In this document: in pieces, positions 1-7,452 of the stretch
Layout: the number at the start of each line of letters is the position of its first letter
How positions within the stretch are numbered: position 1 is the stretch's first letter
Assembly: GCF_040144835.1 (NCBI RefSeq)
Contig: NZ_CP151632.1
Span: 1,736,001 to 1,800,000 of the forward strand
DNA: 64,000 nucleotides
DNA from: Microbacterium sp. LWS13-1.2
Lineage (GTDB): Bacteria; Actinomycetota; Actinomycetes; Actinomycetales; Microbacteriaceae
Reading direction: 5' to 3'
Program-made: the position numbers and the translations under genes
Notes under the pieces: model-generated
Database searches by the model: none
Told to the model about the DNA's origin: nothing
What the model saw: only the letters and a program-made list of their open reading frames with translations

Positions 1-241
1 GCTGGGCGGTCAGCAGCGCGAGCATCGGGCGCACACGCTTGCCGCCGGCGTCGTACAGGTAGCGGCTGGTGGCGTCGGCGAGGGTGTCGGCGACACGCAG
101 TTCGCGCTCGAGGGCGCTGTCGACGCGCTTCAGGCCCGCCTCGACGGTCTTGAGCAGGCTGCGCGATCGCGCACCCGCGAAGATGCGGTCGGTCAGGCCC
201 AGCTTGCCCGCGATGTGCGAGCCCGGCGCTGTCGGTGTCAC
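1..241 (-). CDS. Polyprenyl diphosphate synthase, N-terminal part (cut by window edge)
   Basis: The 80 residues visible are the N-terminus of a trans-isoprenyl diphosphate synthase, which would make the polyprenyl side chain that MenA attaches to the naphthoquinone ring. The visible protein begins MTPTAPGSHIAGKLGL and ends just after GGKRVRP, the hallmark motif that precedes the first aspartate-rich region in this family; the DDxxD motifs lie outside the window. I chose the GTG start because a TAGGCT hexamer lies 6 bases upstream, as for many genes here, and because an overlapping ATG is followed at once by a stop. Its position beside menG supports a role in menaquinone synthesis. Chain length cannot be told. 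Confidence 0.85.
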   Translation of the reverse strand, partial: MTPTAPGSHIAGKLGLTDRIFAGARSRSLLKTVEAGLKRVDSALERELRVADTLADATSRYLYDAGGKRVRPMLALLTAQ

Positions 242-247
242 ATGCCC

Positions 248-253
248 AGCCTA
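248..253 (-). promoter_or_regulatory. -10 hexamer, leaderless polyprenyl synthase mRNA
   Basis: TAGGCT lies 6 bases before the GTG start, so transcription is predicted to begin at or next to the start codon. No separate Shine-Dalgarno sequence is seen. This is inferred from spacing. Confidence 0.5.
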
Positions 254-302
254 CCGGGGGCGCGTTTGCCCTCGTCCCACGGTCGGCGAGGACATGGAGT
301 CC

Positions 303-499
303 CGGTCGTCGAGCGAGCGAGGAACACGGTCGTCGAGCGAGCTTGGAACGCGGTCGTTGAGCCAGCTTGGAACGCGGTCGTTGAGCGAGCGAGGAACGAG
401 CGAGACGAAACGCCTGCACCCGGCGCATCAGAGTGGTTCGAGGCGTTTCGTCTCGCTTCGCTCGCTCAACGACCGAGGGATCGCTCGCTCAACGACCGG
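303..499. repeat. Palindromic element family 1, tandem-amplified intergenic copy
   Basis: Four left-half units beginning CGGTCGTYGAGC start at 303, 327, 351 and 375, an exact 24-base period. The last runs on into GAGCGAGACGAAACGCC. An inverted right half (GGCGTTTCGTCTCGC ... CTCAACGACCG) lies at 442-475, and a further partial right half at 481-499. The TGA stop of menG falls inside the last GTTGAGCG motif. The element fills the space between the menG 3' end and the upstream gene's start. Confidence 0.85.
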
Positions 500-1244
500 T
501 AGGCTTCGTAGCCCGGTGCAGCGCGACGATGCCCATCGAGAGGTTGCGGTGGGCGACGTTCGTCCACCCCGCCTCACGGATCCAGGCCGCCAGGGTGCGC
601 TGGTCGGGCCAGTCGCGGATCGACTCGTTCAGGTAGTCGTACGCCTCGGCGTTCGAGCTCACGGTCTTCGCGACGACCGGCAGCACGCGGTCGTTGTAGA
701 AGCGGTAGAGCCCGTTGAAGGCCTTCGACGGCGGGCGCGAGAACTCGCAGATCACGAGTCGCCCGCCTGGCTTCGTCACGCGCAGCAGCTCGCGCAGCGC
801 CTTCTTCGGCTCGTTGACGTTGCGCAGCCCGAACGACATCGTGACGGTGTCGAACTCGTCGTCGCCGAACGGGAGCGCGGTCGCGTCCGCCTGCACGAAC
901 GACAGATTCCGGATGCCGCCGCCCGGCGCACCTGCCCCGTGCCGGCGCTCGCCCTCGGCGATCATGCCGGGCGAGAAGTCCGCCGCGACCACGTCGGCGC
1001 CGCGGCCGGCGAGCGCCACGCTGGACGCGCCGGTTCCGGCGGCGAGATCGAGGATGCGCTGGCCGGGACGAGGGTCGACCGCGCGCGTCGTCGCAGCACG
1101 CCAGAACCGGTCGTTGCCCATGCTGAGCACGGTGTTGGTGCGGTCGTAGCCGGCGGCGACCTGGTCGAACATGCCGCTCACGCGCGAGGGATCCTTGTGC
1201 AGGTCGGCGCGATTCGGCTCGTGATCGGAGGGGTGGGATGCCAC
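489..1244 (-). CDS. menG: Demethylmenaquinone methyltransferase
   Basis: This 251-residue protein is a class I SAM-dependent methyltransferase of the MenG/UbiE family, which adds the C-methyl group to demethylmenaquinone in the last step of menaquinone synthesis. The SAM-binding motif LDLAAGTG is at about residues 65-72. The family segments GMFDQVAAGYDRTN near the N-terminus and FGLRNVNEPKKALREL in the middle are clear. The GTG start is chosen because the preceding TAGACT hexamer is 7 bases away and the alignable family sequence begins soon after it. The stop codon lies inside a palindromic repeat element, so the last residues (PTGR) may have been set by that insertion. Neighbours are other menaquinone genes. 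Confidence 0.93.
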   Translation of the reverse strand: MASHPSDHEPNRADLHKDPSRVSGMFDQVAAGYDRTNTVLSMGNDRFWRAATTRAVDPRPGQRILDLAAGTGASSVALAGRGADVVAADFSPGMIAEGERRHGAGAPGGGIRNLSFVQADATALPFGDDEFDTVTMSFGLRNVNEPKKALRELLRVTKPGGRLVICEFSRPPSKAFNGLYRFYNDRVLPVVAKTVSSNAEAYDYLNESIRDWPDQRTLAAWIREAGWTNVAHRNLSMGIVALHRATKPTGR

Positions 1245-1251
1245 GGCTTCG

Positions 1252-1257
1252 AGTCTA
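1252..1257 (-). promoter_or_regulatory. -10 hexamer, leaderless menG
   Basis: TAGACT ends 7 bases before the menG GTG. Its first three bases are the TAG stop codon of the upstream DUF402 gene, so the promoter is embedded in the end of that gene. Confidence 0.45.
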
Positions 1258-1971
1258 GGCGGCGCTGCCGGGCCGAGCGGGGCCGGGGCGGGCGGGGTCG
1301 GCGGCCGTGGTGTCTGCGTCACGATCGTCGGTCTCGGCGAAGTCCACGGGGGCGGGCTGTGCCACCGGCGGCAGCGCGGCCAGGCGGGCGAGCCAGTGCA
1401 GGGCGGTCGCGTCGTCGAACGGAGCGAGGTCTGCGCGCACGCGCCCTTCGAGCTCGACGGCGACGGACTCGAGCCTCTCCACCAGGTCGAGCGGGTAGTG
1501 GTAGGCGACGCGGTGCTCCTCCCACTCGTCGCGGTCCTCGATATAGACGTCCCCGGGGCTGCGCAGCACGCCATCGCGGTCGAGGTACGGTTGCGCGGGC
1601 TCGCGCCGGACGACGTCGAGGTCCATGTCGATCCCGGTCGGGAGGCCGGCATCCCATCGCACATCCCAGGCGATGTCGATGTACACGCGCGTCGAGTGCG
1701 GGGCGGCGTTGTGCGTGTAGGCGAAGTCGCCGCTCGGCGGGATCAGCGTGACGCTGTCGTGCTCGGCGGCGAACTCGCGCCCCGGTCGCGCGTTGTTCCA
1801 GCCGGCGGGCTGCCCGAGCCAGTCGCCCCAGCGATCGCTGCCGAGGTAGATCTCGTCGTTGACCCAGTGGGCGCCGCCGTCCCACTTGCGCCAGCGGAAC
1901 TGCAGCGCGGTCCCGACTGCGGGTCGCTCGGGATGGTGCGGATGAGGCTGCTCGTCGGCGTCGGCGGTCAC
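1255..1971 (-). CDS. DUF402 domain protein
   Basis: A 238-residue DUF402 protein. Members of this family studied in other bacteria act as nucleoside di/triphosphatases or as RNA-binding accessory domains; the role here is not known. Visible family features are the RWRKWDGGAHW segment near residue 26, the DIAWDVRWD and DMDLDVVR strands, and EDRDEWEEHRVAYHYP near residues 150-165. The last 40 residues are low-complexity and rich in Asp, Ala and Pro. The GTG start is preceded by TAGACT at a 6-base distance. The gene is divergent from menF across only 22 bases and lies 10 bases upstream of menG, so the two may be partly co-transcribed. Confidence 0.8.
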   Translation of the reverse strand: MTADADEQPHPHHPERPAVGTALQFRWRKWDGGAHWVNDEIYLGSDRWGDWLGQPAGWNNARPGREFAAEHDSVTLIPPSGDFAYTHNAAPHSTRVYIDIAWDVRWDAGLPTGIDMDLDVVRREPAQPYLDRDGVLRSPGDVYIEDRDEWEEHRVAYHYPLDLVERLESVAVELEGRVRADLAPFDDATALHWLARLAALPPVAQPAPVDFAETDDRDADTTAADPARPGPARPGSAA

Positions 1972-1977
1972 CTCGCG

Positions 1978-1987
1978 AGTCTAGGCT
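1978..1987. promoter_or_regulatory. Two overlapping divergent -10 hexamers (DUF402 gene / menF)
   Basis: On the minus strand TAGACT (1978-1983) ends 6 bases before the DUF402 GTG. On the plus strand TAGGCT (1982-1987) ends 6 bases before the menF GTG. The hexamers share two base pairs, so one melted region could serve two leaderless transcripts running in opposite directions. Confidence 0.55.
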
Positions 1988-1993
1988 GGAGGC

Positions 1994-3310
1994 GTGACAT
2001 CTGCGCTCCGCCCGCCCCAGCTGGTGGTCGAGACCCGCGAGATCGAGCACGTCGACGACCTCCTCACGTACGCCTCGCCCGACGAGCCGCTCGCGTGGCT
2101 GCGGCGCGGCGACGGCATCGTCGGCCTCGGATCCGTGGGCGGGTACGAGCGGGGGCCGCAGAGCGATCCCGGCCTCGACCCTGCGACCCTGGCGACTCCG
2201 GCCGACACGTGGCGCCGGATCGCCGAGGCAGCCGAGGTCGACGACCCGGTGGGCCTTCCGGGCACGGGTCTTGTCGCCTTCGGCACGTTCGTCTTCGACG
2301 ACAGCTCTTCAGGCACGAGCCGTCTCGTGGTCCCGCAGACCGTCGTCGGTCGCCATCACGGGCGGTCATGGGTGACCCGCATCCGCACGGCCGACACCGA
2401 GCTTCACGTCGCCACCGTCGAGCCGACGCCGTACGGCCCCTACTGGTCGGCGACCCTCGGCCCCGGCACGCTCAACCCGGCCGGCTATCAGGCCGCGGTG
2501 CGGCGGGCCGTGGACGCGATCGTCCGCGGCGAGCTCGAGAAGGTCGTGCTCGCGCGCGACCTCGTGGGCACGATCCCGGCCGGCGCCGACCTGCGCAGGC
2601 TCGTCCGCGCCCTGGCCGACGACTATCCCGACACCTGGACCTTCGCCGTCGACGGGCTCATCGGCGCGAGCCCCGAGACCCTCGTGACGGCCTCGCGCGG
2701 CGTCGTGACCGCACGGGTGCTCGCCGGGACGATCCCCCGCGGCACCGACGCGCACGACGACACCGCGGCATCCACCTCCCTCGCGCACAGTGGGAAGGAC
2801 CTCGACGAGCACCGCTACGCCGTGCAGAGCGTGCTCGCGACGCTCGGCCCGCACGTCAGCCACCTGAGCGCCGATCCCGAGCCCTTCACGCTCAAGCTGC
2901 CGAACCTGTGGCATCTGGCGACGGATGTCGCCGGCGACCTCGCCGACCACGCCTCGGCGCTCGACCTCGTGGCGGCGCTGCACCCGACCGCGGCCGTCGC
3001 CGGGACGCCGCGGGATGCCGCGCTCAACCTGATCCGCCGACTCGAGCCGTTCGACCGCCGTCGGTACGCCGGCCCGGTCGGGTGGGTCGACGGCGACGGG
3101 AACGGCGAGTGGGCCATCGCCCTGCGGTGCGCCCAGATCGGCGCGACGCCCCGACGGGCTCAGGAACCGGCCTCGGCGGACGCGGCCGACAGCGACACCA
3201 TTCCCGTCGTCGCCCACGCCGGCGCCGGCATCGTCGCACAGAGCAACCCCGAGACGGAGCTGCTCGAGACCCGCGTGAAGTTCCGCCCGATCGTCGACGC
3301 CCTCGCCTGA
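1994..3310 (+). CDS. menF: Isochorismate synthase
   Basis: This 438-residue protein belongs to the chorismate-binding enzymes and is expected to convert chorismate to isochorismate, the first committed step of menaquinone synthesis. The chorismate-binding half starts near residue 160 (NPAGYQAAVRRAVDAI, then GELEKVVLARD). It includes GASPETLV, the LAGTIPRG loop, and the family segments LHPTAAVAGTP and RYAGPVGWVDGDG. A roughly 25-residue acidic linker (around QEPASADAADSD) precedes the final strand and is longer than usual. The GTG start is supported by TAGGCT 6 bases upstream. MenF is favoured over a salicylate or siderophore paralogue because menD, menA, menE and menB are adjacent. Confidence 0.92.
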   Translation: MTSALRPPQLVVETREIEHVDDLLTYASPDEPLAWLRRGDGIVGLGSVGGYERGPQSDPGLDPATLATPADTWRRIAEAAEVDDPVGLPGTGLVAFGTFVFDDSSSGTSRLVVPQTVVGRHHGRSWVTRIRTADTELHVATVEPTPYGPYWSATLGPGTLNPAGYQAAVRRAVDAIVRGELEKVVLARDLVGTIPAGADLRRLVRALADDYPDTWTFAVDGLIGASPETLVTASRGVVTARVLAGTIPRGTDAHDDTAASTSLAHSGKDLDEHRYAVQSVLATLGPHVSHLSADPEPFTLKLPNLWHLATDVAGDLADHASALDLVAALHPTAAVAGTPRDAALNLIRRLEPFDRRRYAGPVGWVDGDGNGEWAIALRCAQIGATPRRAQEPASADAADSDTIPVVAHAGAGIVAQSNPETELLETRVKFRPIVDALA

Positions 3311-3342
3311 GCGAGTCGCCGGGGGTGGAGCGTGCATCCCGG

Positions 3343-3409
3343 CGAGACGACAAGGCACGGACGAGACGGTGGGTGAACCCCACGGTCTCGTCCGCGCACT
3401 GTCGTCTCG
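3343..3409. repeat. Palindromic element family 3, copy A (67 bp)
   Basis: The element starts CGAGACGACA and ends TGTCGTCTCG, with inner arms GGACGAGAC and GTCTCGTCC around a GTGGGTGAACCCCAC core. It lies between the convergent menF and PPK2 genes. The second copy is at 19676-19742. Confidence 0.8.
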
Positions 3410-3454
3410 CGCGACCGCAGCGCGCGGAGGCGACGTCAGCGCGCGGAGGCGACG

Positions 3455-4318
3455 TCAGCTCGCGGCGAGCCGCGCCTTCTCGGTCTCAACGTCGAAGGTC
3501 GCCACCGGCCAGTGCGGGTCGATCTCCTCCAGAGCCTCGAGGAGCAGGTGCTGCACCGCCAGGCGCGCGTACCACTTGCGGTCGGCGGGCACGACATGCC
3601 ACGGAGCGTGATCGGTCGAGGTGCGCTCGAAGACGGTCTGGTACGCCGCCATGTACGACGGCCAGAGTTCTCGCTCGTCGACGTCGCCGGGGTTGTACTT
3701 CCAGTGCTTGTCGGGCCGCTCGAGCCGCTCCATGAGCCGCGACTTCTGCTCCTCGGGCGAGATGTGCAGCATCACCTTGACGACCCGGGTCCCGGTGTCG
3801 GTGAGGCGCTTCTCGAACTCGTTGATGGCGCCGTAGCGGCGCTCGATCTCTTCGGCCGGCGCGAGCTGTCGCACGCGGCCGATCAGCACGTCCTCGTAGT
3901 GCGAGCGGTCGAAGACGCCGATGAGCCCCGACACCGGCAGACGCCGCTCGACCCGCCACAGGAAGTCGTGCTCGAGCTCTTCGGGGGTCGGCTTCTTGAA
4001 CGCCGAGAGCACGACGCCCTGCGGGTCGACCGAGCCGACCACGTGCCGGATGATCCCGCCCTTGCCGGCCGAGTCCATGGCCTGCAGCACCAGCAGCACG
4101 GCGGCATCCGTCGCCTCCACGCGGCTGCGCGCGTAGAGCCGCTCCTGATACTCGTCGAGTTCGGCCGCGCCCGCCTCCAGGTCCTCCGCGGCCTGGACCT
4201 TGTCCTTCGCATAACCCGGCGTCGAACGGGTGTCGACGTCGGCGAGGCGGAACCCCTCGCCGACCCGGAGGAGATCGGCGACGTCGCCGATCCAGTGCTT
4301 CTGACTCGAGGCGATCAT
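3455..4318 (-). CDS. PPK2-family polyphosphate:nucleotide phosphotransferase
   Basis: A 287-residue PPK2-type kinase, expected to transfer phosphate between polyphosphate and nucleotides. The Walker A-like loop MDSAGKGG is at residues 81-88, followed by the family segments RHVVGSVDPQGVVLSAFKKPT and VFDRSHYEDVLIGRV (lid and Walker B region) and KHWKYNPGDVDER. The length suits a one-domain PPK2. The start is the ATG before IASSQKHW; upstream ATGs are in other frames, and a CATGAT hexamer 6 bases away could serve as a leaderless promoter. Whether it favours AMP, ADP or GDP cannot be read from the sequence. It stands alone, convergent with menF. Confidence 0.88.
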   Translation of the reverse strand: MIASSQKHWIGDVADLLRVGEGFRLADVDTRSTPGYAKDKVQAAEDLEAGAAELDEYQERLYARSRVEATDAAVLLVLQAMDSAGKGGIIRHVVGSVDPQGVVLSAFKKPTPEELEHDFLWRVERRLPVSGLIGVFDRSHYEDVLIGRVRQLAPAEEIERRYGAINEFEKRLTDTGTRVVKVMLHISPEEQKSRLMERLERPDKHWKYNPGDVDERELWPSYMAAYQTVFERTSTDHAPWHVVPADRKWYARLAVQHLLLEALEEIDPHWPVATFDVETEKARLAAS

Positions 4319-4406
4319 GGAGCCATCATGGCGTGCTTCGGCCGGCGGCGACCAGGATCGACCCACCGCGCGCGCCGGATCTGTGCGCGACGATCGGGCG
4401 TGTCGG

Positions 4407-6230
4407 TCAGCGCTCCAGCGGCACTTCGATGAGCTGGCGACCCTCGACCGCCGTCGTGAGCGCCTGATCGAGCGCGGACCGGGTCGTGACCCGCCGGTAC
4501 TCCCAGCCGTACGCGAGCGCGAGCTGTTCGAGGTTCACCTCGTGCGGCGTGTACAGCACTCGATCCATGACCTCGGAGCCTGCCACGGCGGCCACCTCCA
4601 GGCCGTCGAAGATGGTGCCGCCGCCGTCGTTGCCGACCACGAGCTGGATGCGCGGCTGCTCCTCGTGCGGCGGCAGCAGCAGGGCGCCGACGTCGTGCAG
4701 CAGTGCGAGGTCGCCCAGCAGCACGCGCGTGACGCCCGCGACGCCGGCCGACTGGCTCGCCACCGCGATGCCGGTCGCCGTGGCGATCGTGCCGTCGATG
4801 CCCGCGAGCCCGCGATTCGCATGCACCGGCACCTTCTTGCCCGCCAGCACCTGATCGGCCACCCGCACCAACCGCGACGAGCCGAACACGAGGCGGTCAT
4901 GAGGCCAGGAGGCCCGCCAGACGGCGTCGACGAGGGCGGCGCGATCGATCGGCGCGCGGATGACCTCGAGCTCTGCGGCGATCGCACCCAGCCGCTCCCC
5001 CTGGACCGCCGACGAGAGGCCGTCGGCGTCAGGGGCAGGAGGAGTGAGATCGACGGATGCCGCGCGCGAGGCCTGCAGCCATTCCCCGAGCCAGGCGCGG
5101 TCGGGGTCCCCCGTCGCGACGGCGATGCGGTCGGCCGCGAACGTGACGCCGTTGAGGTTGAGTGGTTCGCCGGGACCACGCACGGCCACGACCTCGACAT
5201 CCGCGTCGGAGAGGAGCGCCGCGGCCTCGCGGCTGAGCGTCGGGTGCCCGAGCACGACCACGCGCTCGATGCGACCGCCGAGCTCGGGCTCGCGCAGCAG
5301 CTCCCGGTATCCGTGCACGAGATGGCGCCCGAAGCGGGCACCGCTCACGATCTCGGCGACGAGGGGCCACCCGCCCACGTGCGCGAGCTCCTCGGCCTCG
5401 GCGCCGGCATCTGCTCCCGCGAGCACGATCGTACGCGGTCCGCGCTGGAGGACGAGCGGCGCATCCTCCGGCTCGGTAGGGACGTCGGACTCGCCGATTC
5501 CGCCGCCGCCCTGGTAGAGCGCTCCGGATGCCTCGTCCTCGGCCTCGGCGTCCACGGGCGGCCCATCGGGGTCGTCGTCGACGGCGGTGTCGAGCTCCGC
5601 CGCGGGGACCCCCATCCACGCAGGGAGTGCTCCGGCCAGCGGCTCGCGGTACGGCAGGTTCAGGTGCACCGGGCCTGGCGCGCGCGTTCCGGCACCGAGG
5701 GCGGCGGCGACGGCCTCGTCGGCGAGCGCCCGCAGCATCGCGCTCTGCTCGTGCGTCCCGTCCGGGTCGACCGCCTCCGGCACCGGCACGTCGGCTTCGA
5801 GCCGCACGCTGGGTGCGAACATCCCGGGCTGGCGCGTGGTCTGGTTGGCGCCGACGCCTCGCAGCTCGGGCGGGCGGTCAGCCGTCAGCAGCAGGAGCGG
5901 CACACCGGCGTGGTGGGCTTCGAGCGCGGCGGGCAGCAGGTTGGCGACCGCTGTGCCGGAGGTGCAGACCACGGCCGCCGGCATCCGTGTCTCCCGCCCG
6001 ATGCCGAGCGCCGTGAAGCCCGCGACGCGCTCGTCGATGCGCACGTGCAGGCGGATCGCGCCCCGCCGCTCGAGCTCCGCGGCGACGAGCGCCAGCGACT
6101 GCGAGCGCGAGCCTGGACTGAGCACGACGTGGCGCAAGCCGAGCTCCACGAGCCGGCACAGGAGCGCCGCGGCAGCGTCGGTCGCGGGCGCGGAGTCGAG
6201 CGCGCCTGCGGCGCGGCGGGTATCGGTCAC
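4407..6230 (-). CDS. menD: SEPHCHC synthase (MenD)
   Basis: A 607-residue thiamine-diphosphate enzyme that joins isochorismate and 2-oxoglutarate, the second menaquinone step. The N-terminal PYR domain shows LSPGSRS (about 37-43) and the RIDERVAGF loop with the ThDP-activating glutamate. The C-terminal PP domain shows the metal/ThDP-binding loop beginning GNDGGGTIFD near residue 530. A central domain contains an acidic insertion near residues 225-260. The start is ambiguous: the GTG used here is one base after the upstream gene's stop (TGACGTG), while an ATG 39 bases earlier would add MTTPAASAGPSAD. The GTG gives the usual family N-terminus. Co-transcription with the PLDc_N gene is likely. 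Confidence 0.92.
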   Translation of the reverse strand: MTDTRRAAGALDSAPATDAAAALLCRLVELGLRHVVLSPGSRSQSLALVAAELERRGAIRLHVRIDERVAGFTALGIGRETRMPAAVVCTSGTAVANLLPAALEAHHAGVPLLLLTADRPPELRGVGANQTTRQPGMFAPSVRLEADVPVPEAVDPDGTHEQSAMLRALADEAVAAALGAGTRAPGPVHLNLPYREPLAGALPAWMGVPAAELDTAVDDDPDGPPVDAEAEDEASGALYQGGGGIGESDVPTEPEDAPLVLQRGPRTIVLAGADAGAEAEELAHVGGWPLVAEIVSGARFGRHLVHGYRELLREPELGGRIERVVVLGHPTLSREAAALLSDADVEVVAVRGPGEPLNLNGVTFAADRIAVATGDPDRAWLGEWLQASRAASVDLTPPAPDADGLSSAVQGERLGAIAAELEVIRAPIDRAALVDAVWRASWPHDRLVFGSSRLVRVADQVLAGKKVPVHANRGLAGIDGTIATATGIAVASQSAGVAGVTRVLLGDLALLHDVGALLLPPHEEQPRIQLVVGNDGGGTIFDGLEVAAVAGSEVMDRVLYTPHEVNLEQLALAYGWEYRRVTTRSALDQALTTAVEGRQLIEVPLER

Positions 6231-6231
6231 G

Positions 6232-6738
6232 TCAGCCGATGGCCCCGCGCTGGCCGCGGGCGTCGTCATCGCCCTCGGCGGGGCGGGTCGGCGGCTTCGG
6301 CTGCGGCGGGGTGCCCGGCGCGGCGGTGCCGCCCGCGGCGGCCGTTCCGGGGGCGGTGCCACCCGGAGCAGCGGTGTCGTCGGATTCCGCCGGGCCGAGA
6401 GGCTGGCTCCAGCGGGGGTCGTCGCTCTCGGCGTCGAGCTGCGCCAGCTCCTCCTCGAGGCGGCGGATGCGCTCGTCCTGATCGCTGATCGTGCCGATGC
6501 GGCCGAGGAACTCGGGGTCGTCATCCGGCGCGCGGCGGGCGGCGACGGACGAGGCCCGCACGCGTCCGACGATGAGCCAGAGCAGGCCGCCGAGGACGGG
6601 CAGCAGGACGACGATGAGGATCCAGACCGGCTTGCTCACACCACGGTGGCGGCTCGGGGGCTGGACCGCGCAATCGACGATGGTGAAGACCCAGAACGCG
6701 GTCGCCACCAGGGCCAGTATCAACAGCACCCGAGGCAT
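6232..6738 (-). CDS. PLDc_N-type small membrane protein
   Basis: A 168-residue protein with two predicted membrane helices at about residues 3-25 and 37-60. The second contains the PLDc_N hallmark KPVWILIVVLLPVLGGLLWL. After the membrane part come a short helical segment rich in Asp, Glu and Arg (QDERIRRLEEELAQLDAE) and a long Pro/Ala/Gly tail that is probably disordered. The phospholipase catalytic domain is absent, as in many free-standing actinobacterial PLDc_N proteins; its function is unknown. It begins with ATG, 6 bases after a TAGGAT hexamer, and is the first gene of the menD transcript. Confidence 0.75.
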   Translation of the reverse strand: MPRVLLILALVATAFWVFTIVDCAVQPPSRHRGVSKPVWILIVVLLPVLGGLLWLIVGRVRASSVAARRAPDDDPEFLGRIGTISDQDERIRRLEEELAQLDAESDDPRWSQPLGPAESDDTAAPGGTAPGTAAAGGTAAPGTPPQPKPPTRPAEGDDDARGQRGAIG

Positions 6739-6744
6739 CTTCCC

Positions 6745-6750
6745 ATCCTA
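6745..6750 (-). promoter_or_regulatory. -10 hexamer, leaderless PLDc_N/menD transcript
   Basis: TAGGAT ends 6 bases before the ATG of the PLDc_N gene, with no Shine-Dalgarno sequence between. It is divergent from the TAGGAT of the DUF4229 gene about 70 bases away. Confidence 0.5.
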
Positions 6751-6817
6751 GGCGGGCGCGGCCCGGCGTGGGCGTGCCGTGACGCAACCGTCGCCGAACC
6801 CGCCCGTGGGTCGAACG

Positions 6818-6823
6818 TAGGAT
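6818..6823 (+). promoter_or_regulatory. -10 hexamer, leaderless DUF4229 gene
   Basis: TAGGAT ends 6 bases before the GTG start of the DUF4229 gene. No ribosome binding site is seen in the six bases between. Confidence 0.5.
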
Positions 6824-6829
6824 GGACGG

Positions 6830-7141
6830 GTGAAAGCGCGCTCGGCCATCGTCTACTCGGTGCTGCGGCTGCTGGCGTTCCTCGTGCCGTTCGGCATCCT
6901 GATGCTGTTCCCGATCATGCAGGAGTACTACTGGCTCGCCGCCATCTTCGCCGCGCTCATCGGCCTGAGCCTGTCGGTGCTCTTCCTGCGCAAGCCGCTC
7001 GAGGATGCGACGTCGGGTCTCGCCGAGCGCCGTGCCCGGTCGCGCAGCGCGGTCACCGACGAGCAGGCGGAGGATGCCGCGGCCGACGCCACCACCGACC
7101 CCCGCGCTCCCGACAACAAGACGCCGGATTCCCGGGCCTGA
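6830..7141 (+). CDS. DUF4229 membrane protein
   Basis: A 103-residue protein with two closely spaced hydrophobic helices (about residues 8-30 and 34-54), followed by a soluble tail rich in Arg, Ala and Asp. The order of a short loop MQEYYW between the helices and LRKPLEDATSGLAERRARSR after them matches the DUF4229 family, which in actinobacteria is often found beside menaquinone genes. No function is established. It has a GTG start and a leaderless-type promoter, and is divergent from the PLDc_N/menD transcript. Confidence 0.7.
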   Translation: MKARSAIVYSVLRLLAFLVPFGILMLFPIMQEYYWLAAIFAALIGLSLSVLFLRKPLEDATSGLAERRARSRSAVTDEQAEDAAADATTDPRAPDNKTPDSRA

Positions 7142-7206
7142 CGAACCGCGGGCTCGAGGCGCCGAAGCCCTGAGGCGGCCCAGCCCCCGACGCCGCGGGG
7201 CCTGAC

Positions 7207-7347
7207 GTGCTCCTGAGACGCCGTCGTCGCAAGAAGGGCGCTGCGCGCCGGAACAATGCTCCGGACGCTCCTTCCATGCCCCCAACAGGTCAACCGCGCT
7301 TCCACAGGAGAGTGGAACGGTTCAACCTCCTGTGGAAGGCCGGTTGA
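7207..7347 (+). CDS. Doubtful 46-residue basic ORF running into the hairpin
   Basis: A GTG-started frame encodes a very basic peptide beginning MLLRRRRRKKGAARRNN and ending NLLWKAG. Its second half is encoded by the arms of the hairpin element. Third-position GC is visibly lower than in neighbouring genes, and the only ribosome-binding candidate is a GGGG six bases upstream. It may be chance coding inside a mobile palindrome. It is listed because the basic N-terminus is striking, but it is probably not a conserved gene. Confidence 0.2.
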   Translation: MLLRRRRRKKGAARRNNAPDAPSMPPTGQPRFHRRVERFNLLWKAG

Positions 7348-7354
7348 CCTGTTG
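7283..7354. repeat. Large hairpin element (family 5, single copy)
   Basis: Two 28-base arms, beginning CAACAGGTCAACCG and ending CGGTTGACCTGTTG, are complementary except for one central CG/GC pair, with a 16-base loop. The arms are less GC-rich than the surroundings. The element lies between the 3' ends of the convergent DUF4229 and menA genes, so it could end transcription both ways. Its size suggests a REP/MITE-like element rather than a simple terminator. Confidence 0.8.
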
Positions 7355-7452
7355 AAGCGACGCGACTCCGGGCCGGACTGCGACCGCAGTGCGCTGCAGC
7401 GCGATCCCCGCCGACCCGGAGGGCGACGGATACCGGGGCCGCGGCATCCGCC

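Larger units (their letters stand above)
7142..7452. other. 311-base gap between the DUF4229 gene and the menA 3' end
   Basis: The only strong structure is a large hairpin at 7283-7354. A weak 46-codon reading frame overlaps it. The first 60 bases and the last 100 bases show nothing I can name. Confidence 0.6.

Noticed and set aside
1396..3735. 779-codon frame overlapping menF on the same strand
   Set aside because: The product is a low-complexity Arg/Pro/Ala chain in another frame of menF and PPK2; menF has clear family motifs in its own frame.
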